In this document: positions 36,986-45,525 of the stretch, piece after piece | How the letters are laid out: each line of letters begins with the position of its first letter | How positions within the stretch are numbered: position 1 is the first letter of the stretch | Source: Microbulbifer sp. VAAF005 | GTDB lineage: Bacteria > Pseudomonadota > Gammaproteobacteria > Pseudomonadales > Cellvibrionaceae | NCBI RefSeq assembly: GCF_030012985.1 | Contig: NZ_CP120233.1 | Location: forward strand, 4,955,001-5,019,000 | Length of the DNA: 64,000 nucleotides | Reading direction: 5' to 3' | Program-made: the position numbers and the translations under genes | Notes under the pieces: model-generated | Seen by the model: only the letters and a program-made list of their open reading frames with translations | Database searches by the model: none | Told to the model about the DNA's origin: nothing

Positions 36986-36995
36986 GGAGTTATGT
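36937..36995 (+). repeat. attC site (short)
   Basis: 59 bases from ACATAAC to GTTATGT, overlapping the 3' end of the membrane-protein gene. Confidence 0.65.
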
Positions 36996-37006
36996 GAATA
37001 CACGTT

Positions 37007-37252
37007 ATGAAACTTACTGACATAAGAACGGAGATTGGAAGCGACTTATTGAAGAAGTTGGTCAAGGAGCATGGCTGGCGGATTCAATCTGAATATAATT
37101 TAGATGCTTTCTATAAAGGAATAGACTACGATTGCTATATTCTCGAAAAGCATGGTGACGAAATACATATGGAGTGGACAAATTGGTTAGAGTGGGAAAT
37201 ATCTGGTGAGCAAAGTACCCTCAAAAGTTTGTCCATTACGTATGGTTTGTAG
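37007..37252 (+). CDS. cassette: hypothetical 81-residue protein
   Basis: MKLTDIRTEIGSDLLKKLVK ... EWTNWLEWEISGEQ; a mixed alpha/beta protein with no membrane segment. Unknown. Confidence 0.6.
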   Translation: MKLTDIRTEIGSDLLKKLVKEHGWRIQSEYNLDAFYKGIDYDCYILEKHGDEIHMEWTNWLEWEISGEQSTLKSLSITYGL

Positions 37253-37283
37253 ACTTCGCAACTTCAGAATTGGGCAAGAACAA

Positions 37284-37369
37284 CCATACAAGTGCATCAA
37301 CTTCGCTCCAGCCTCTACGAGGCTTCTGCCGGACAGCCCATGCTTCGCGCGGCCTGCCGGGCGTTAAAT
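37284..37369 (+). repeat. attC site
   Basis: Right box GTTAAAT; left box ACCATAC is weak; the centre has CTTCGCTCCAGCC and GGACAGCCC arms like other sites here. Confidence 0.65.
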
Positions 37370-37378
37370 TCCAAGTCC

Positions 37379-37642
37379 ATGTTTGAGGAATATTCAATAA
37401 TTGAGAAATTTGAGGTTATAGACCGAGGTGTGGTTGTTGTGATTGCTGAAGTCACTGATAGAGCCCCTGGAGAGGTGTATAGAGTAAAAATAAGAAGTGC
37501 ATCTGAAGAGTGTATCGAGGCGGAAGCTGTCAAGGAGTGGCTATTGTGTAAAGATCCAGTACCGATAGAAAAAGAAGCTTACGTACTCAAGGGAGTTCAT
37601 GAATATGATCTGCAAGAAAATGCGGTTCTGGTTTTCTTCTAG
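37379..37642 (+). CDS. cassette: hypothetical 87-residue protein
   Basis: MFEEYSIIEKFEVIDRGVVV ... beta-rich, acidic protein. The start is placed after the attC because the longer frame from 37292 translates attC DNA. Confidence 0.62.
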   Translation: MFEEYSIIEKFEVIDRGVVVVIAEVTDRAPGEVYRVKIRSASEECIEAEAVKEWLLCKDPVPIEKEAYVLKGVHEYDLQENAVLVFF

Positions 37643-37651
37643 AGCATCGAA

Positions 37652-37744
37652 ATTTAATAAGCGGCTTTTGCCGCGCTCTCGGTTCTGGGACCTCCCTTCC
37701 GCTGCTTCGCATATCCTAGTCCGCCCCGAAGCCGGGCGTTAACT
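37652..37744 (+). repeat. attC site
   Basis: Right box GTTAACT; left part TTTAATAAGCGGC; inner arms GGACCTCCC and CCGCCCCGAAGC. Confidence 0.65.
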
Positions 37745-37761
37745 TTCAGCAGTAATCGAAC

Positions 37762-38259
37762 ATGGCTGAATTTAAATTAGATCTTAAAACCCTTGCGTAT
37801 GGGCCCGTGGCCAAATACTTTGATTTAGCATTATTTGAGAAAGACATATCATGGTATGAAGACGCGGGATATAAAGTGTACTTCTTAGATGGAGGAAAAT
37901 GGTACACAATGGAGAGCTTCCATAGTGATTGCCATGAAGTATTTTCTTTCCCTAGTTACTATGGACGCAATTGGGGAGCTTTTGACGATGTCATTTCTGA
38001 GATTGAGAGAGGTTCTCAAGGTGATGTATTAGTCTGCGTGAGAAATTTTGATTCTTGGAGTAAACGAGATATTTCCAACTCACAAGTGTTTCTAGAGATA
38101 ATGTCTGATCAAACTTATTCCTATCTTGTTTACGGAAGAAAATTCGTTACGTTAATCCATAGTAACGATCCCAATCTCTCAATTAGGGAAGTGGGAGCAA
38201 AGAGTGTTCACTGGAATCAAAAAGAATGGAATGAAAGTGATCGGAGAGAGAAATGTTAA
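37762..38259 (+). CDS. cassette: barstar-like ribonuclease inhibitor
   Basis: 165 residues. The motif HEVFSFPSYYGRNWGAFDDV (about residues 53-72) is the barstar signature, in which an acidic helix blocks the active site of barnase-type RNases. No barnase homologue is visible nearby, so it is an orphan immunity protein, as often found in mobile arrays. Confidence 0.85.
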   Translation: MAEFKLDLKTLAYGPVAKYFDLALFEKDISWYEDAGYKVYFLDGGKWYTMESFHSDCHEVFSFPSYYGRNWGAFDDVISEIERGSQGDVLVCVRNFDSWSKRDISNSQVFLEIMSDQTYSYLVYGRKFVTLIHSNDPNLSIREVGAKSVHWNQKEWNESDRREKC

Positions 38260-38319
38260 CAAGACGTCGCACCCGACTCCGGCGCTGTGGCGCCTCTGCC
38301 GGTGAGATTGGCGTTAAAT
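38254..38319 (+). repeat. attC site
   Basis: 66 bases from TGTTAAC to GTTAAAT; short and clean, with CCGGCGCTGTGGCGCC inside. Confidence 0.85.
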
Positions 38320-38331
38320 TACGAATATGAG

Positions 38332-38510
38332 GGCAAAGCTACTTTCCACAGAATCCAGAGGCATATACAGGTGTTATTCTATCAAACTTAGAAATGGAGA
38401 CAGGCCAACATAGCCCAACATATGAGAACTTCACACAAAGAATTGATCGTGGTATTTATAGAATTCATTCTGATACAATCCGTGACAGGGAAGATGAGAT
38501 CAACACTTAA
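38332..38510 (+). pseudogene. cassette with a 5'-damaged short ORF
   Basis: Between two attC sites one frame reads YFPQNPEAYTGVILSNLEME-like sequence and continues to SPTYENFTQRIDRGIYRIHS to a stop, but a stop codon lies just upstream and no start fits. It is probably the remainder of a truncated gene. Confidence 0.45.
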
Positions 38511-38585
38511 TAAGCATCTTCATTTCGATCCGGCCTGTGGCCTTTAGTGGACTTGCTGCGCTCGCCGATGAGCCGGGCGTTACAT
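38505..38585 (+). repeat. attC site
   Basis: Right box GTTACAT; ACTTAATAAGC left part; arms GATCCGGCC and GAGCCGGGC. Confidence 0.6.
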
Positions 38586-38592
38586 TTTGAGC

Positions 38593-39111
38593 ATGATTAA
38601 GCACATAGATAATCCACATGTAGAATCGCTTCATGGCTACTTGAAATGTCTGTCGAAGCTTTGTGCGAATGGATATAGATTCGGAGTGGCAGCCTACGCA
38701 GCTGAGCAAGAAATTGATTTTTTCGTAAGTGAACTTGTTGCGCATTGGTCAGAAGGGGATGAATATCTCGCGGCGAAAGAATACCGTTTTAACGGTCGAG
38801 TAGAGGTCGAATCAGATTGGCTATTCAAAGAAATAGAAAGTTATATTTTCAATGGACTACTGAATAAACAGCTGATGCCAGATGAAGATGCAAGAGGGTA
38901 TGCGTCGAAGATTTTGATTGAGGATATAAACGAGTATTACGGACTGCTTTCATCTTCACTAAATAAAGATGGCGTATTCCATCCCCTTTTGAGAAACCCC
39001 ATTTACAAGCTTGATATAGAGGTAGAGAACGTCGAAAAATCTCTCTATTTCATTATTAAGATAGAAAATGTCTACGTATTGACATGCTTTATGAAGAGAT
39101 CGCGCAGATAG
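38593..39111 (+). CDS. cassette: hypothetical 172-residue protein
   Basis: Soluble, helical N-terminal half (YLKCLSKLCANGYRFGVAAY), then a beta-rich C-terminal half. ATG at 38593 is preferred to the TTG at 38587. Unknown. Confidence 0.62.
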   Translation: MIKHIDNPHVESLHGYLKCLSKLCANGYRFGVAAYAAEQEIDFFVSELVAHWSEGDEYLAAKEYRFNGRVEVESDWLFKEIESYIFNGLLNKQLMPDEDARGYASKILIEDINEYYGLLSSSLNKDGVFHPLLRNPIYKLDIEVENVEKSLYFIIKIENVYVLTCFMKRSRR

Positions 39112-39113
39112 AA

Positions 39114-39179
39114 ATGTAACAAAGCGCTGTACTGGAATTCGGTGCTAACACGTCTCCGCATATGAGTTTGGAGTTATTT
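39114..39179 (+). repeat. attC site
   Basis: 66 bases from ATGTAAC to GTTATTT; the right box deviates from consensus. Confidence 0.65.
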
Positions 39180-39186
39180 ATAGGAT

Positions 39187-39525
39187 ATGAAAAGATCTCG
39201 CACTAAAAAAAATAGAAGGAAAAATCTAAATTCAGATCAGGGCTGTTTAAAAAGAAAATTTGAAGTTCTAGAAGATGTTACCTCTTTGGTATGTCAAAAC
39301 TGGTTGTGGTTCTGCATTTTTATTTTTTCTGCAATTTGGTTGGGAGGCCATCTTTGGCAAGCCGTAACAGAGTTCGGAATTCCTAATGTCCGCACTACAG
39401 ATATTATATGGTTGAAAATTCATCCATTTTTGTTTTTGGTAGTTTTTGTTCTTAAGTTGGCTTTTTGGTTTCTAAGTACAGCTTCAGTGATAGTCTTCCT
39501 TAAAAATATAGGACGTGCCAAGTAA
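39187..39525 (+). CDS. cassette: membrane protein with basic N-terminus
   Basis: 112 residues; an Arg/Lys-rich N-terminus (MKRSRTKKNRRKN), then hydrophobic segments about 39-58 and 77-105. Unknown role. Confidence 0.62.
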   Translation: MKRSRTKKNRRKNLNSDQGCLKRKFEVLEDVTSLVCQNWLWFCIFIFSAIWLGGHLWQAVTEFGIPNVRTTDIIWLKIHPFLFLVVFVLKLAFWFLSTASVIVFLKNIGRAK

Positions 39526-39526
39526 T

Positions 39527-39599
39527 GGATAACAATTGCAGGCATTCTATTCCGGTCCTGTGGTCCTCTACGGGACACCAAATGCTGCGGGCGTTCTAA
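39527..39599 (+). repeat. attC site
   Basis: 73 bases from GGATAAC to GTTCTAA; arms GGTCCTGTGGTCC. Confidence 0.7.
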
Positions 39600-39617
39600 C
39601 TAAACAGTCGAGTAGAG

Positions 39618-39923
39618 ATGGAAGTAAAATTAAAAATTTATAGGAATAGGATAGAGCTGTTTACTGGCTCTAAATTTCACTTTGAGACTCCTAAAGAGGC
39701 ATTCTCAACTCAAAGACTTTTGGTTGGAGATTTTGATGCGGCGTGGAATTGCATCGTGAATGCTGAGAAAAAGTTATCTATAAAAGGACTCTTTAAACGG
39801 AAGCCCAAGGTAATTGTAGAGCCTAAAGAAATGGTTGAAGGTGGTATTTCCTCAGTAGAGGAACGTATATTCCGAGAACTAGCAATGGCTTTGAATCCTA
39901 AAAGTGTGGAAGTGCATGTGTAG
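39618..39923 (+). CDS. cassette: hypothetical 101-residue protein
   Basis: Starts MEVKLKIYRNRIELF; contains KGLFKRKPKVIVEPKEM and EERIFRELAMALNPKSVEVHV, a pattern reminiscent of a fragment of the actin-like MreB fold, but too short to function as such. Treated as unknown. Confidence 0.6.
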   Translation: MEVKLKIYRNRIELFTGSKFHFETPKEAFSTQRLLVGDFDAAWNCIVNAEKKLSIKGLFKRKPKVIVEPKEMVEGGISSVEERIFRELAMALNPKSVEVHV

Positions 39924-39926
39924 TAC

Positions 39927-40000
39927 ACTAGTTATAAAAAATAAAGATATCCGACATCAAAACCATCGATTCGTTTTGGTTTTGAGGCAGGCGCTAAAAG
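39927..40000 (+). repeat. degenerate attC site
   Basis: AAAGATATCCGACATCAAAACC parallels the better site at 48184-48255; the right part reads GGCGCTAAAAGG, with C for the first T of the box. Confidence 0.5.
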
Positions 40001-40015
40001 GGTAATATTTAAAGC

Positions 40016-40282
40016 ATGAATAATATTTTCCTGGCAATTTACAATCTAGCTGTGCTATTCGGTGTCCTTTTAATGGCGATAATGGCTGGCTTATGGTGGA
40101 CCTTTGACGATGGCAAACTATCTGAAGGGGTCGTTTTTCTTGTTGGAACCTGGGTGTTGGCTTTTAACTTTCTTCCAGTCCAGGGGTTGAAGTGCTTAAA
40201 AGAGCCGGTGGTAAAATTTTACTACTTGCCGCTGGCAATACTTGGATTAATTGGTTTCATTTATGGTGTGGTGCAACATTAA
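40016..40282 (+). CDS. cassette: small membrane protein
   Basis: 88 residues, three hydrophobic segments (about 6-28, 38-53, 66-85). No family. Confidence 0.65.
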   Translation: MNNIFLAIYNLAVLFGVLLMAIMAGLWWTFDDGKLSEGVVFLVGTWVLAFNFLPVQGLKCLKEPVVKFYYLPLAILGLIGFIYGVVQH

Positions 40283-40371
40283 AATAACAAGTTTACCAAA
40301 CATCACTACGGCTAAAAAACGATCTTCACTGGGCGCTCAGAAAGCGCGCGCCGCTTATAAAATTGTTCAAT
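40282..40371 (+). repeat. attC site
   Basis: AAATAAC left box; right box GTTCAAT is atypical. Confidence 0.6.
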
Positions 40372-40389
40372 TCCTCTTGGAGATTTGCA

Positions 40390-41261
40390 ATGGATTTTGA
40401 TTTCTTAAAGCCGAAGGAAAGGTTGCGACTCATGGACTTGCTCAAGCAAGTGGGTATTGATGTAAGTGATTGAGGTAACTATAAGCGAGGAGAAGAATAC
40501 GCGGCTAGTAATCCAAAATACTGCTATGAGTGGACCTTTCAAGATCATGATAGCGAACTAATTGTGCTTAATTTATGGTACGAAAATATTAAGCTTCGCG
40601 AAGAAAGTATCATCCAACAATTGAACATGAGAACACTTGCAGAAGAAATGAGTTGCTCCCCCAAAGAAGAAGGGCATTCGAAATGGACTTTGCGCTTCAA
40701 AAAGCGGCACGACTTAATTGGCCTGTGAGAGTAATAATTTGTGATGGTACCCTTAGGGACGACACTCCAGATAGAAAGCGTTCGGAAACAGAAACAAGAA
40801 TGCTTGATGATGAACCGTGGACATTAGAGAGTTACGATAGAGATTCAGGAGAGTGTATTTTAGTTAGAGGCATTGATGGTCCAGCGAAATATATAGATCA
40901 ATTTGACGAATCAATTGTTAAATCAGCTCCGGTAGTGAGAGAAGAAGTAGCTAGCAACCAGTATTCTCGAAACCCTGACGTTAGACGGAGTGTACTGGAA
41001 AGAGCAAAAGGCTACTGCGAATTTTGTGGAGCTGAGGGGTTTAAAACCTTAGCAGGAGCTAGGTATCTCGAAACACACCATATAGTTCCATTGTCAGAGT
41101 TGGGGGAGGATTCAGCTAGCAATGTCATTGCCCTTTGCCCTAACCATCATCGCCAAGCTCATTATGGGGAAAATCGTGATTTGCTCAGAGAGAAATTTAT
41201 GATTCACGTATCAAAATTGAACAAGTCAATACACTCGACCGCTGAGGCAGTGGCTGATTGA
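40390..41261 (+). pseudogene. cassette: HNH endonuclease gene, nonsense plus frameshift
   Basis: The first frame reads MDFDFLKPKERLRLMDLLKQ to VSD, then TGA at 40471 where the family pattern has Trp, then GNYKRGEEYAASNPKYCYEW and LNLWYEN. A C5 run at 40658-40662 shifts the frame; one added C gives QRRRAFEMDFALQKA and the rest (PVRVIICDG). The HNH core CEFCGAEGF ... THHIVPL ... NVIALCPNHHRQAH is intact in 40653-41261. This is the McrA/5-methylcytosine-type HNH family pattern. Two lesions argue for loss of function, although the 202-residue C-terminal ORF might be made alone. Confidence 0.8.
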
Positions 41262-41281
41262 GGCATTATGTGTAGGCCGTT

Positions 41282-41632
41282 ATGAGATCGATAGTTCTAC
41301 TTCTATTTATAATTTCTAGTAACGTCATGGCATCTGGCACATGTATCTGTATAGGAGGAGCGACCGTGGTTAGTACTTCTGACGCAGCGGTTGAGGTTTC
41401 TATCTCTGAGGGGATAGCTTGTGAGGGTAATGGTTGTTGTATAACTGAGGGCTCAGATCACTCTGTCTTCTTTGAAAAAGAAAATAGCGTAGAACCTTTC
41501 CAACACTATATGTCAAAATCGGGGGCATACTTGAAAAACATGCCAAAATCATACGAATTTGGTTTCGTCTACTCGTGCCGTACAAGCGAAGAAGGTGGTT
41601 TTTCACAGTGGCTTATAGAACCACAGAAGTAA
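41282..41632 (+). CDS. cassette: exported Cys-rich protein
   Basis: 116 residues with signal peptide (MRSIVLLLFIISSNVMASG) and cysteines in CICIG, CEGNGCC and CRT, likely disulfide-bonded in the periplasm. The ATG overlaps the GTTATGA box at 41279; the attC before it is nearly absent. Confidence 0.65.
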   Translation: MRSIVLLLFIISSNVMASGTCICIGGATVVSTSDAAVEVSISEGIACEGNGCCITEGSDHSVFFEKENSVEPFQHYMSKSGAYLKNMPKSYEFGFVYSCRTSEEGGFSQWLIEPQK

Positions 41633-41636
41633 AAAT

Positions 41637-41778
41637 ACATACAAGCGCAAGTAGTTGGTACAGCCTTTCGGGCCTCCGAGGGACGCCCAACGCCATGTAT
41701 GTTTTGCGCAGGTCGCTGCGCTCCCAGATTTGTACAAATCGGGCATAGTATTGAGTGCCCCTGTTGCGGGCGTTCCGG
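41637..41778 (+). repeat. attC site (long)
   Basis: Left ACATACAAGCGC, right GTTCCGG; about 142 bases with TTTGCGCAGGTCGCTGCGC arms resembling the site at 28551. Element copy 3 starts in its right box. Confidence 0.6.
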
Positions 41779-41941
41779 CTGTAGAAAAACTAATGTACAT
41801 CTATGACTCTTCAAGTGTGATCAAATATTAACTGCATATGATGATTCTGCGTGAATTCTGATTTAGCTTTCACTGATGAGTAAGTTATTTTTCACTTAGA
41901 AGCACAATATGAAAAGAGGGCTGAGTTTTTCTACACTCTCG
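41777..41941 (+). repeat. 165-bp TIR element, copy 3
   Basis: GGCTGTAGAAAAACT ... AGTTTTTCTACACTCTCG; 165 bases, followed by TTAAGTG. Confidence 0.87.
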
Positions 41942-41963
41942 TTAAGTGACAAGGGGATAGTCA

Positions 41964-42212
41964 ATGAAATCATTCATCATTAATCTTGTCGGTTTAGTTG
42001 GGTCTTGGTATATGATTGATCTTACTTCCGAAAACTCGCTTAATTCTGTTTTTGCTCCGTTATTATTTACAGCTTTCCTAATTTCTAGTGTACTGTGGTT
42101 TATTGTGAAGTTCGGGGTAACTCAGGGCTCTAGCTCTGGTGGTTACTATGGCAGTGGTGATTCTGGTAGTTTTGGAGGTGGAGATGGAGCGGGTAGTGAT
42201 GGTGAGTGTTAA
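41964..42212 (+). CDS. cassette: membrane protein with Gly/Ser-rich tail
   Basis: 82 residues, two hydrophobic segments (about 4-20 and 30-48), then a low-complexity GGYYGSGDSGSFGGGDG tail ending in Cys. The tail type recurs in the 28290 cassette. Unknown. Confidence 0.65.
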   Translation: MKSFIINLVGLVGSWYMIDLTSENSLNSVFAPLLFTAFLISSVLWFIVKFGVTQGSSSGGYYGSGDSGSFGGGDGAGSDGEC

Positions 42213-42215
42213 ATC

Positions 42216-42299
42216 ACTTAACAAGCGCATGTTGCTCGCCGTTATAGCGACCGGACAGCTTATACTACGCTTTACCAGCCGCAAATACGAATGTTATAT
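42216..42299 (+). repeat. attC site
   Basis: 84 bases from ACTTAAC to GTTATAT with GCTCGCCGTTATAGCGACC arms. Confidence 0.78.
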
Positions 42300-42314
42300 T
42301 CACGAGGGAAATGA

Positions 42315-42605
42315 GTGAAGAAAGTCCCGATATTTATTTCAATATTCCTCATTCTTGTGCAAGCTGGTTGTACAACGCAGTCACAAATTAAGCTTCTACA
42401 GGGAAAGGATGAGTTTAGAGGGGAATTTCTTGTAGATTGCAAAGGTATAAAAACAATTTACGAGGGGCACAATAGCTCAGGCTACTATTTTGAGGGCTAT
42501 AGCGGTGGAGCGTTCACAAAACACTCAATTAGCTTGTCAGAAATGACATCGTGGCTCAAAGAGTGTGGAGTTGATCTAAGTACCGTAAGCCAAATAATAG
42601 AGTAA
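42315..42605 (+). CDS. cassette: small lipoprotein (GTG start)
   Basis: 96 residues with lipobox LVQAGC at about residue 19 and a small acidic mature domain holding two more Cys. Probably anchored in the outer membrane. Unknown. Confidence 0.68.
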   Translation: MKKVPIFISIFLILVQAGCTTQSQIKLLQGKDEFRGEFLVDCKGIKTIYEGHNSSGYYFEGYSGGAFTKHSISLSEMTSWLKECGVDLSTVSQIIE

Positions 42606-42712
42606 CAACAATACTAGCATTGCATAACTAGTAAAGCAGCACCGCCCACTACATGTGACTGAACAGTTTTAAGTAGCTGCGCTGCTCGAAATCTACCGCT
42701 GTTTGCGGTGTT
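42602..42712 (+). repeat. degenerate attC region
   Basis: GAGTAAC and GCATAAC are left-box candidates; TGTTTGCGG at the right is far from consensus. Confidence 0.4.
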
Positions 42713-42733
42713 TTGCAACATGAGTACTTAAGC

Positions 42734-43117
42734 ATGAAAGAAGTTCAAGAAGTTGGCAGAAGCCTGGTTGCCGAAAAAGAAAGCAATGACTTTTGCTTTT
42801 CTCATGAAGGTCAGTTGTACAGATACAAGAAAGGCCAAGTTAAATTGCTGTGCAAGGCAAATCCTAAACTAAAGTACACAATTGATAAAGGGAAAAGCGG
42901 TAATAGATCTTACCACTATGTATTTGAGGTTATGTCGCCATTAAGAGCTGGGCCCACGGAAGTTGTGGTCCCATCAGTCAAAATGGCTTCTAAATCTGGT
43001 TTTTCGAGCACTTTAGCAACTTATGTTCCGTTTGCTCAGTTTGTTGGCAGCCAAGATGACTTCAAGTCTTACTGTTTCCAGATTTTTGAGAACGTGACAG
43101 AAAAAGAAAGTCCATAG
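42734..43117 (+). CDS. cassette: hypothetical 127-residue protein
   Basis: MKEVQEVGRSLVAEKESNDF start; Lys-rich (YRYKKGQVKLLCKANPKLKY), ending SYCFQIFENVTEKES. A TTG at 42713 would add seven residues. Unknown. Confidence 0.6.
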   Translation: MKEVQEVGRSLVAEKESNDFCFSHEGQLYRYKKGQVKLLCKANPKLKYTIDKGKSGNRSYHYVFEVMSPLRAGPTEVVVPSVKMASKSGFSSTLATYVPFAQFVGSQDDFKSYCFQIFENVTEKESP

Positions 43118-43120
43118 AAA

Positions 43121-43206
43121 TGTCAAGCACGAACGCAAGCAGAACTGGCTGGACTTACATTCCGCAGCTTCGCTGCTCCATTTCGGAACGTGTTGGCGGC
43201 ATTATG
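43121..43206 (+). repeat. degenerate attC region
   Basis: AATGTCAAGC ... GGCATTATGCC with CGCAGCTTCGCTGC hairpin; both boxes mutated. Confidence 0.4.
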
Positions 43207-43216
43207 CCTCAATAGC

Positions 43217-43525
43217 ATGAATATGAAATTTGCAATGATTTTTAGCTTCACTCTGACTGGGTGTGTAAGCTTCAATATGGGCGATGGCATGTTCATTGTT
43301 CAAGGCTCTACAGCTGGAGATTGCCTCCTCTCAATATCAAAGCAAGATGACAGCCTTGTGAGTCACAATATTCGCGAGGTGGCCGGATTGTTTAGCCAAG
43401 ATTTTGTGGTTTCACCTAACGAGGAAAAATATTCAGCGTCATTATTGTGCGATAATCAAGTTTTGCGACAGAAGACATTCGTATACCCAACTGAAATCAG
43501 GGTGGGTGGTGTACTTCATCTTTAA
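43217..43525 (+). CDS. cassette: small lipoprotein
   Basis: 102 residues, lipobox FTLTGC at about residue 15. The mature part is beta-rich with two Cys (DCLLS, LLCDN). The upstream TTG start is less likely because it lies in attC DNA. Confidence 0.65.
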   Translation: MNMKFAMIFSFTLTGCVSFNMGDGMFIVQGSTAGDCLLSISKQDDSLVSHNIREVAGLFSQDFVVSPNEEKYSASLLCDNQVLRQKTFVYPTEIRVGGVLHL

Positions 43526-43616
43526 CTGCGTAGTTCAGAGGCATGACAATATAGGCCGGGTGCTACGGCTCCTGTCAAAGCCTTCGCGGGGCAGCCTACG
43601 CTGCGGGTGTTTAGGC
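43521..43616 (+). repeat. attC site
   Basis: TTTAACT to GTTTAGG, with GCCTTCGCGGGGCAGCC inside; element copy 4 starts in the right box. Confidence 0.6.
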
Positions 43617-43778
43617 TGTAGAAAAATGAATGTGCATCTATGACTCTTCAAATATGATTAAGTATCGACCACAAGTGGTGATTTTACGTGAATTCTGATT
43701 TAGCTTTTACTTGTGAGTAGGCTATTTTTCACGTAGAGGCACAATACGAAAAGAGGGCTGAGTTTTTCTACATTCTCG
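43614..43778 (+). repeat. 165-bp TIR element, copy 4
   Basis: GGCTGTAGAAAAATG at the left (one base shift from the other copies), AGTTTTTCTACATTCTCG at the right; 165 bases, followed by TTAAGCA. Confidence 0.85.
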
Positions 43779-43800
43779 TTAAGCATAAATAGGTGGGAAG

Positions 43801-44151
43801 ATGTTACAGGCTGCAATAACTGCGTTGATACTGGTAGGTATCTACAAGTTAATTGATGGAAACAATGCCGAAAGTAGTGACTCTGATATTGATTGGTGGA
43901 TTGCATTTGTCTTCGTTTTTGCACCAATGATTCTTATATTCATAATCAGTTTAGTAGTTGTAGGAAACGATTTTTCGGGGATTATTATTTTATCGGCATA
44001 TTCCTTATATTTTATTATTCCGTTTATCTATTTAAAGAAAGTGCTAGGGTATTCATCAAAAAAATCTCTAAAGTGCTCTGTATGGATTCCGGTTACGGTG
44101 TTGGCTATAGAAATTCCATATACTTTGATTTTCGGCGTACACAATGCTTAA
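43801..44151 (+). CDS. cassette: membrane protein
   Basis: 116 residues with hydrophobic segments near 4-18, 32-53, 60-78 and 94-111. Family unknown. Confidence 0.65.
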   Translation: MLQAAITALILVGIYKLIDGNNAESSDSDIDWWIAFVFVFAPMILIFIISLVVVGNDFSGIIILSAYSLYFIIPFIYLKKVLGYSSKKSLKCSVWIPVTVLAIEIPYTLIFGVHNA

Positions 44152-44227
44152 CAAAGTTGTGTTGTCGCCTTCGGTTTGAATAACCTACTGCGTAGGTCGC
44201 CACATACAACGACGTAATGCGTTATAA
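44146..44227 (+). repeat. attC site
   Basis: 82 bases from GCTTAAC to GTTATAA with TTGTGTTGTCGCC / GGTCGCCACATACAA arms. Confidence 0.75.
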
Positions 44228-44249
44228 AACATAGAGTATTGATTGAAGA

Positions 44250-44495
44250 ATGAGCAAAGAGTAACCAAATAATCCGCTACATGGTATTACTCTTGAGAAA
44301 GTTGTTACCCGTTTGCAGGAGCACTATGGCTGGGATGGCTTGGCAGATAGGATTAATATCAGTTGCTTTAAGAGTGACCCATCAGTTAAGTCTTCGCTCA
44401 AGTTTTTACGCAAAACCCAGTGGGCGCGAGATAAAGTTGAGAATCTGTATATCTCAACTTTTGAAAAGAAATCGCCGTGGGCTAATCGTGAATAA
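44250..44495 (+). pseudogene. cassette: VF530-family gene with nonsense codon 5
   Basis: ATG AGC AAA GAG then TAA, then [22 protein letters not shown] ... [11 protein letters not shown] ... [17 protein letters not shown] to a natural stop. It is the VF530 (DUF2132) family, small basic putative DNA-binding proteins. A CAA-to-TAA change would explain codon 5. No good internal start follows, so it is probably silent unless read through. Confidence 0.85.
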
Positions 44496-44566
44496 GCACT
44501 ATTTGGCAACGACATGGATGTCGCAGTGATTAGACAGGGACAGGCAGGTAGCAAGGGAATCAATGT

Positions 44567-44641
44567 GATTAACCAAGCCCGTTACTTTTTTCTGACCAAA
44601 AAATCGCCAGATTGGCCGGCCGGTTATTACGGGGGTTAAGT
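44567..44641 (+). repeat. attC site
   Basis: GATTAAC to GTTAAGT, 75 bases, with GATTGGCCGGCCGG arms. Confidence 0.6.
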
Positions 44642-44654
44642 ATCCAAGATAATT

Positions 44655-44957
44655 ATGCATTGTTGTAAAGAAATGGGAAAAAGAGTCGAGCTTAACTGTA
44701 GGGATCACAAGAATAACTATGAGTGTCCAGACACCCTTGTTTCCTTTATCCCAAAGTTTGATGAATATGGTCTCATTATTCATGATGGTGGTAGTAGTTC
44801 TATTTCTATCAGGTTTTGTCCATGGTGTGGCCAGGAGCTACCGGGCTCAAAACGAGATAAATGGTTTGATAAGTTAGAGAGTATGGGATTTGATGATCCT
44901 ACTGAACAAAATATACCCGAGGAATTCAATAGTGATGCTTGGTTCCGAAACACTTAA
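44655..44957 (+). CDS. cassette: DUF6980-like zinc-binding protein
   Basis: 100 residues; MHCCKEM, CRDHKNNYECPDTLVSFIPKF and FCPWCGQELPGSKRDKWFDK carry three Cys pairs, consistent with a zinc-ribbon fold. The CPWCG-x-LP-SKRD-WF pattern belongs to a small family common in integron cassettes. Function unknown. Confidence 0.78.
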   Translation: MHCCKEMGKRVELNCRDHKNNYECPDTLVSFIPKFDEYGLIIHDGGSSSISIRFCPWCGQELPGSKRDKWFDKLESMGFDDPTEQNIPEEFNSDAWFRNT

Positions 44958-45035
44958 AAGCGCAGGTTGTTCGCCGCTATCGTAGCCGGACGACTTCCGC
45001 TATACTCCAGCCGCGAAAATTTCGAACATTAGCCT
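44951..45035 (+). repeat. attC site
   Basis: CACTTAAAAGCGC ... CATTAGCC; both boxes off by one or two bases from consensus. Confidence 0.55.
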
Positions 45036-45056
45036 GTAAATAGAAATATATCAATC

Positions 45057-45512
45057 ATGAAAAGTTGGATAGTATTTATAAGTACATTGGTATTAGCAGC
45101 AATTCACCTGCTTCTTGTAGTCATTGAGTATCCCAAATACTCAGTTAAAAGTACGTTTTCAGCTTGGCTGCATATAGAATATCTTGTTATTTTCACTCTT
45201 TCTTTTTTGTGCCTCTTTGCTTTATACAAGAAAAACTCCCTTTCATATAAAGGTGCAGTTGCATTTCTATCATTTGGGATTTTAATGCAACTGAAAAATA
45301 CAGGTGTGTGGTTAATGCTTAGCTGTGGTATAGGTGTAATAAAATGCCCCGCTAATGCGGGTCCAATTAGTATATTTGTAGGTTGGGTTATGTTTGGGTA
45401 CTTACTATTTCTTATATATTTACTAAATAGCTATATTAAATGCCCAAGGCTGAAGTCCTGGTACAAGCTAACAACTAATTCAAGAGGGGCGCCGCGAAGC
45501 GGAGCCCTTTAA
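45057..45512 (+). CDS. cassette: membrane protein
   Basis: 151 residues with four hydrophobic segments (about 4-22, 42-58, 67-85, 103-126). The last 15 codons are attC DNA. Unknown. Confidence 0.65.
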   Translation: MKSWIVFISTLVLAAIHLLLVVIEYPKYSVKSTFSAWLHIEYLVIFTLSFLCLFALYKKNSLSYKGAVAFLSFGILMQLKNTGVWLMLSCGIGVIKCPANAGPISIFVGWVMFGYLLFLIYLLNSYIKCPRLKSWYKLTTNSRGAPRSGAL

Positions 45513-45525
45513 TTGGGTGTTCAGA
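45466..45525 (+). repeat. attC site (short)
   Basis: 60 bases from AGCTAAC to GTTCAGA with GGCGCCGCGAAGCGGAGCC inside; element copy 5 starts in its right box. Confidence 0.65.
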
